From CAYMJK01 sp043101635 (GTDB lineage Bacteria; Planctomycetota; Phycisphaerae; Phycisphaerales; UBA1924): 64,000 nt of DNA. Positions 61,976-64,000 of this stretch are shown here, one piece after another. Position 1 is the first letter of the stretch. Every line of letters starts with the position of its first letter. The position numbers were made by a program, and so were the translations under genes. The stretch covers positions 1-64,000 of the forward strand of contig JBICIE010000009.1 in NCBI GenBank assembly GCA_043101635.1, given 5' to 3'. The notes below the pieces were generated by a model, which was not told the DNA's origin, made no database searches, and was given only the letters and a program-made list of their open reading frames with translations.

Positions 61976-64000
61976 ATGACCTCTCCGCTTGCCCGTGACA
62001 TCTCCTGGCTGAGCACGCGTCTGGGCGAAGTCGAGAGCCCCGACGCCCGCGCTGCGCTCCAGCAGATCGGGCCGATCACCGAGCAGATGCTCGGCGCAGG
62101 GCAACTGGACCCCGCGCTGGCAGAACTCGATCTGGAGCAGATTCGCGCTGCGCTGAAGCTGCTGACGATCCGCTTCCACCTGCGCAACAAGGCCGAGCAG
62201 GTGCACATCGCCCGCATCAACCGGCAGCGCGAGCGCGTCGCCACCCCGCAGGCGCCGCGCCCCGAATCGATCGCCGAGGCCGTCGGCGCCCTGCGACGCG
62301 GGGGCGTCGCGCTCGAGCAGCTCCACAGCGCCCTGCAGCAGCTCGACATCCGCCCGACCCTGACAGCCCATCCGACCGAGTCCCGCCGGCGCAGCGTGAT
62401 CCAGAAGCAGTCGCGCATCGGCGACCTGTTGACGCTCTACAGCGCCGAGGATACCACACCGACCGAACGCCGGCGCGCCGCCAGCGCCGTGCGCCAGACC
62501 CTGGCGCTGCTGCTGGCGACCGACGAGGTGCGCTCGCGACGGCTCGATGTCATCGACGAGGTGCGCAACGGGCTGCACTACCTCGCCGGGCCCATCTGGG
62601 ACGCCATCTGTCCGCTTTATCATGACCTTGCCGACGCCATCGATCAGCACTACGGCGAGCGGCCGCCGCTCCCGGTCATCATGCGGTACCGCTCGTGGAT
62701 CGGCGGCGACCGCGAGGGCAACCCGCTGGTCACCGCCGACGTCACCCGCCGGACCTTCGCCGAACTGCGCCAGGCCGCCGTGGCGCGCCACGGCGAGGCC
62801 CTGGAGAGCCTGCGCCGCGAACTCAGTGTCAGCGGGCGGCGCGTCGAGATCGATCCGGCGCTCGTGGAGTCGATCCAGCGCGACGAGCAGGAGCGGCCGC
62901 TGGATCCGCAGCTTGTCCGCCACCTGCGCCACGAGCCGCTGCGCACCAAGATCCGCCACATGCAGCAGCGGCTGGGCGAACTCGACTACACCGCCGCCCG
63001 CTTCACCGAGGATCTGCTGACGCTGCAGCGGGCCTTGCGCTTCGCCGGCCTCGATGAGACGGCCGAGCGCGGGCCGCTGGCGGACGCCATCGTCCGGGCC
63101 CGGACCTTCGGGTTCCACCTGGCGGCGCTGGACATCCGCCAGCACAGCGGCGTGCACGAGGCTGTCATCGCCGAGATGCTCGGGGCAGCGGGTGTGACAT
63201 CCGGGTACCAGCAGCTTGATGAGGCGGGGCGGCTGGAGGTTCTGCGTGAGGAACTGCGATCGTCGCGACCGCTGCTGGCGCCGGGGGCCCGGCTGTCGGC
63301 GCAGTCGCAGGAACTGCTCGACAGCCTGCGCATCTTCGCCGAGGCGGCCCAGCGCGAGCCGGAGTCGGTCGGCTCGTACATCGTGAGCATGTCGCACGAC
63401 GCCAGTGATCTGCTGGAGGTGCTCGTACTGCTACGCGAGGTCGGGCTTTGGACGATCGAGGACGGGCAGGTGCAGTGCGCCATCGATGTGGCGCCGCTGT
63501 TCGAGACCGTCGATGATCTTGAACGCGCTGACGTGGTCGTGCGGGGGCTGCTCGCCGAGCCGGCCTACCGGGCCCAACTGGAAGCCCGCGGCAGGTTCCA
63601 GGAGATCATGCTCGGGTACTCCGACAGCAACAAGGATGGCGGGTACTGGGCCGCCAACTGGCGGCTGCACCAGGCCCAGGGACGGCTGGCCGAACTGTGC
63701 GCTGATGCCGGCCTGTCACTGCGATTCTTCCACGGACGCGGTGGGACCGTGGCCCGCGGCGGCGGCAGGGCAAACCGGGCGATCCTGGCGAGCCCGCCGG
63801 CCAGCCGGACCGGGCGCATCCGCTTCACCGAGCAGGGCGAGGTCATCTCGTTCCGCTACGCGATGGGCGCGCTGACGCACCGGCACCTGGAGCAGATCGT
63901 CAGCGCGATGCTGCTGGCCACCGCCCAGCGCGGGCAGGCGGCGCCGGACGATGGCGCGGGCGCGCTGATGGATGATCTTGCCGACCGCTCGCGGAAGGCG
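61976..64000 (+). CDS. ppc: Phosphoenolpyruvate carboxylase (3' end outside window)
   Basis: Adds bicarbonate to PEP to make oxaloacetate, an anaplerotic step. The frame is open from ATG 61976 to the right edge, giving 675 codons of an expected 870-930. Catalytic motifs are LTAHPTESRRRSVIQKQ, the SWIGGDREGNPLVT site, GYSDSNKDGGYWAANW and the glycine-rich FFHGRGGTVARGGG. It starts 46 nt after the ABC-F gene. No stop or frameshift is seen; truncation is only by the window edge. Confidence 0.95.
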   Translation, partial: MTSPLARDISWLSTRLGEVESPDARAALQQIGPITEQMLGAGQLDPALAELDLEQIRAALKLLTIRFHLRNKAEQVHIARINRQRERVATPQAPRPESIAEAVGALRRGGVALEQLHSALQQLDIRPTLTAHPTESRRRSVIQKQSRIGDLLTLYSAEDTTPTERRRAASAVRQTLALLLATDEVRSRRLDVIDEVRNGLHYLAGPIWDAICPLYHDLADAIDQHYGERPPLPVIMRYRSWIGGDREGNPLVTADVTRRTFAELRQAAVARHGEALESLRRELSVSGRRVEIDPALVESIQRDEQERPLDPQLVRHLRHEPLRTKIRHMQQRLGELDYTAARFTEDLLTLQRALRFAGLDETAERGPLADAIVRARTFGFHLAALDIRQHSGVHEAVIAEMLGAAGVTSGYQQLDEAGRLEVLREELRSSRPLLAPGARLSAQSQELLDSLRIFAEAAQREPESVGSYIVSMSHDASDLLEVLVLLREVGLWTIEDGQVQCAIDVAPLFETVDDLERADVVVRGLLAEPAYRAQLEARGRFQEIMLGYSDSNKDGGYWAANWRLHQAQGRLAELCADAGLSLRFFHGRGGTVARGGGRANRAILASPPASRTGRIRFTEQGEVISFRYAMGALTHRHLEQIVSAMLLATAQRGQAAPDDGAGALMDDLADRSRKA

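Overview
The window is about 70% G+C, densely coded DNA that looks like the chromosome of a Planctomycetota bacterium, most likely of the Phycisphaerales type. The evidence for this is three secreted proteins that end in a cysteine-framed 'GC-type dockerin' module of exactly 55 residues, a flagellar export block, a complete-looking type II secretion operon, and several gene families common in Phycisphaerae (LemA plus its partner, a DUF3604/PpiC/HupE trio, a stand-alone LigD phosphoesterase-like protein). The species assignment is inferred from gene content; no rRNA is present.

Layout. 1-9.9 kb (minus strand): alaS, an AtpZ-like gene, then motA, motB, fliL, fliN, fliO, fliP, fliQ, fliR and flhB (cut by the left edge). 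This is the stator plus the export gate of a flagellum. 10.0-12.0 kb: a PagL-like outer-membrane protein, a response-regulator/diguanylate cyclase and a degenerate Hpt protein. 12.1-15.4 kb: ornithine carbamoyltransferase and a cyclic 2,3-diphosphoglycerate synthetase-like GTPase, with a divergent carbamate kinase-like gene. 15.6-16.4 kb: the first dockerin protein. 16.5-26.8 kb (minus): a tightly packed general secretion operon, gspD-E-F-G-H-I-J-K-C-L-M plus a TPR lipoprotein, with most junctions overlapping by 4 nt. 26.8-27.8 kb: about 1 kb with no convincing gene, followed by tRNA-Glu(CTC).

28-33 kb: a small conserved protein, a CPBP protease, rpsT, tRNA-Thr(TGT), an MFS transporter, lemA and partner, and smpB. 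33.3-37.1 kb (minus): DUF3604, a parvulin-like PPIase and a HupE/UreJ-type membrane protein, probably one functional unit. 37.2-42.3 kb: an isolated atpC, an orphan FecCD permease carrying a striking fold-back inversion, homogentisate dioxygenase, gmhA and two YeeE/YedE sulfur-transport half-proteins. 42.4-46.8 kb: an ECF sigma factor and two more dockerin-bearing secreted proteins. 47.1-49.6 kb: ahcY with a SahR-like ArsR/methyltransferase repressor. 49.6-58.7 kb: a TPR lipoprotein, a LigD-PE-like protein, DUF2254, asnB, a PilZ protein, queF, a YhaM-like exonuclease and a secreted alpha/beta hydrolase. 58.8-64 kb: a DUF368 transporter, an ABC-F ATPase and ppc (cut by the right edge).

How the genes fit together. 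The type II secretion system is the natural exporter for the signal-peptide dockerin proteins, although nothing in the window shows a cohesin partner. The diguanylate cyclase and the PilZ protein point to c-di-GMP control of motility or surface behaviour. The most unusual sequence event is in the FecCD permease (about 38.18-38.27 kb), where a 51-nt stretch is present as its own reverse complement. It replaces part of a hydrophobic helix with an acidic/His-rich loop while keeping the reading frame.
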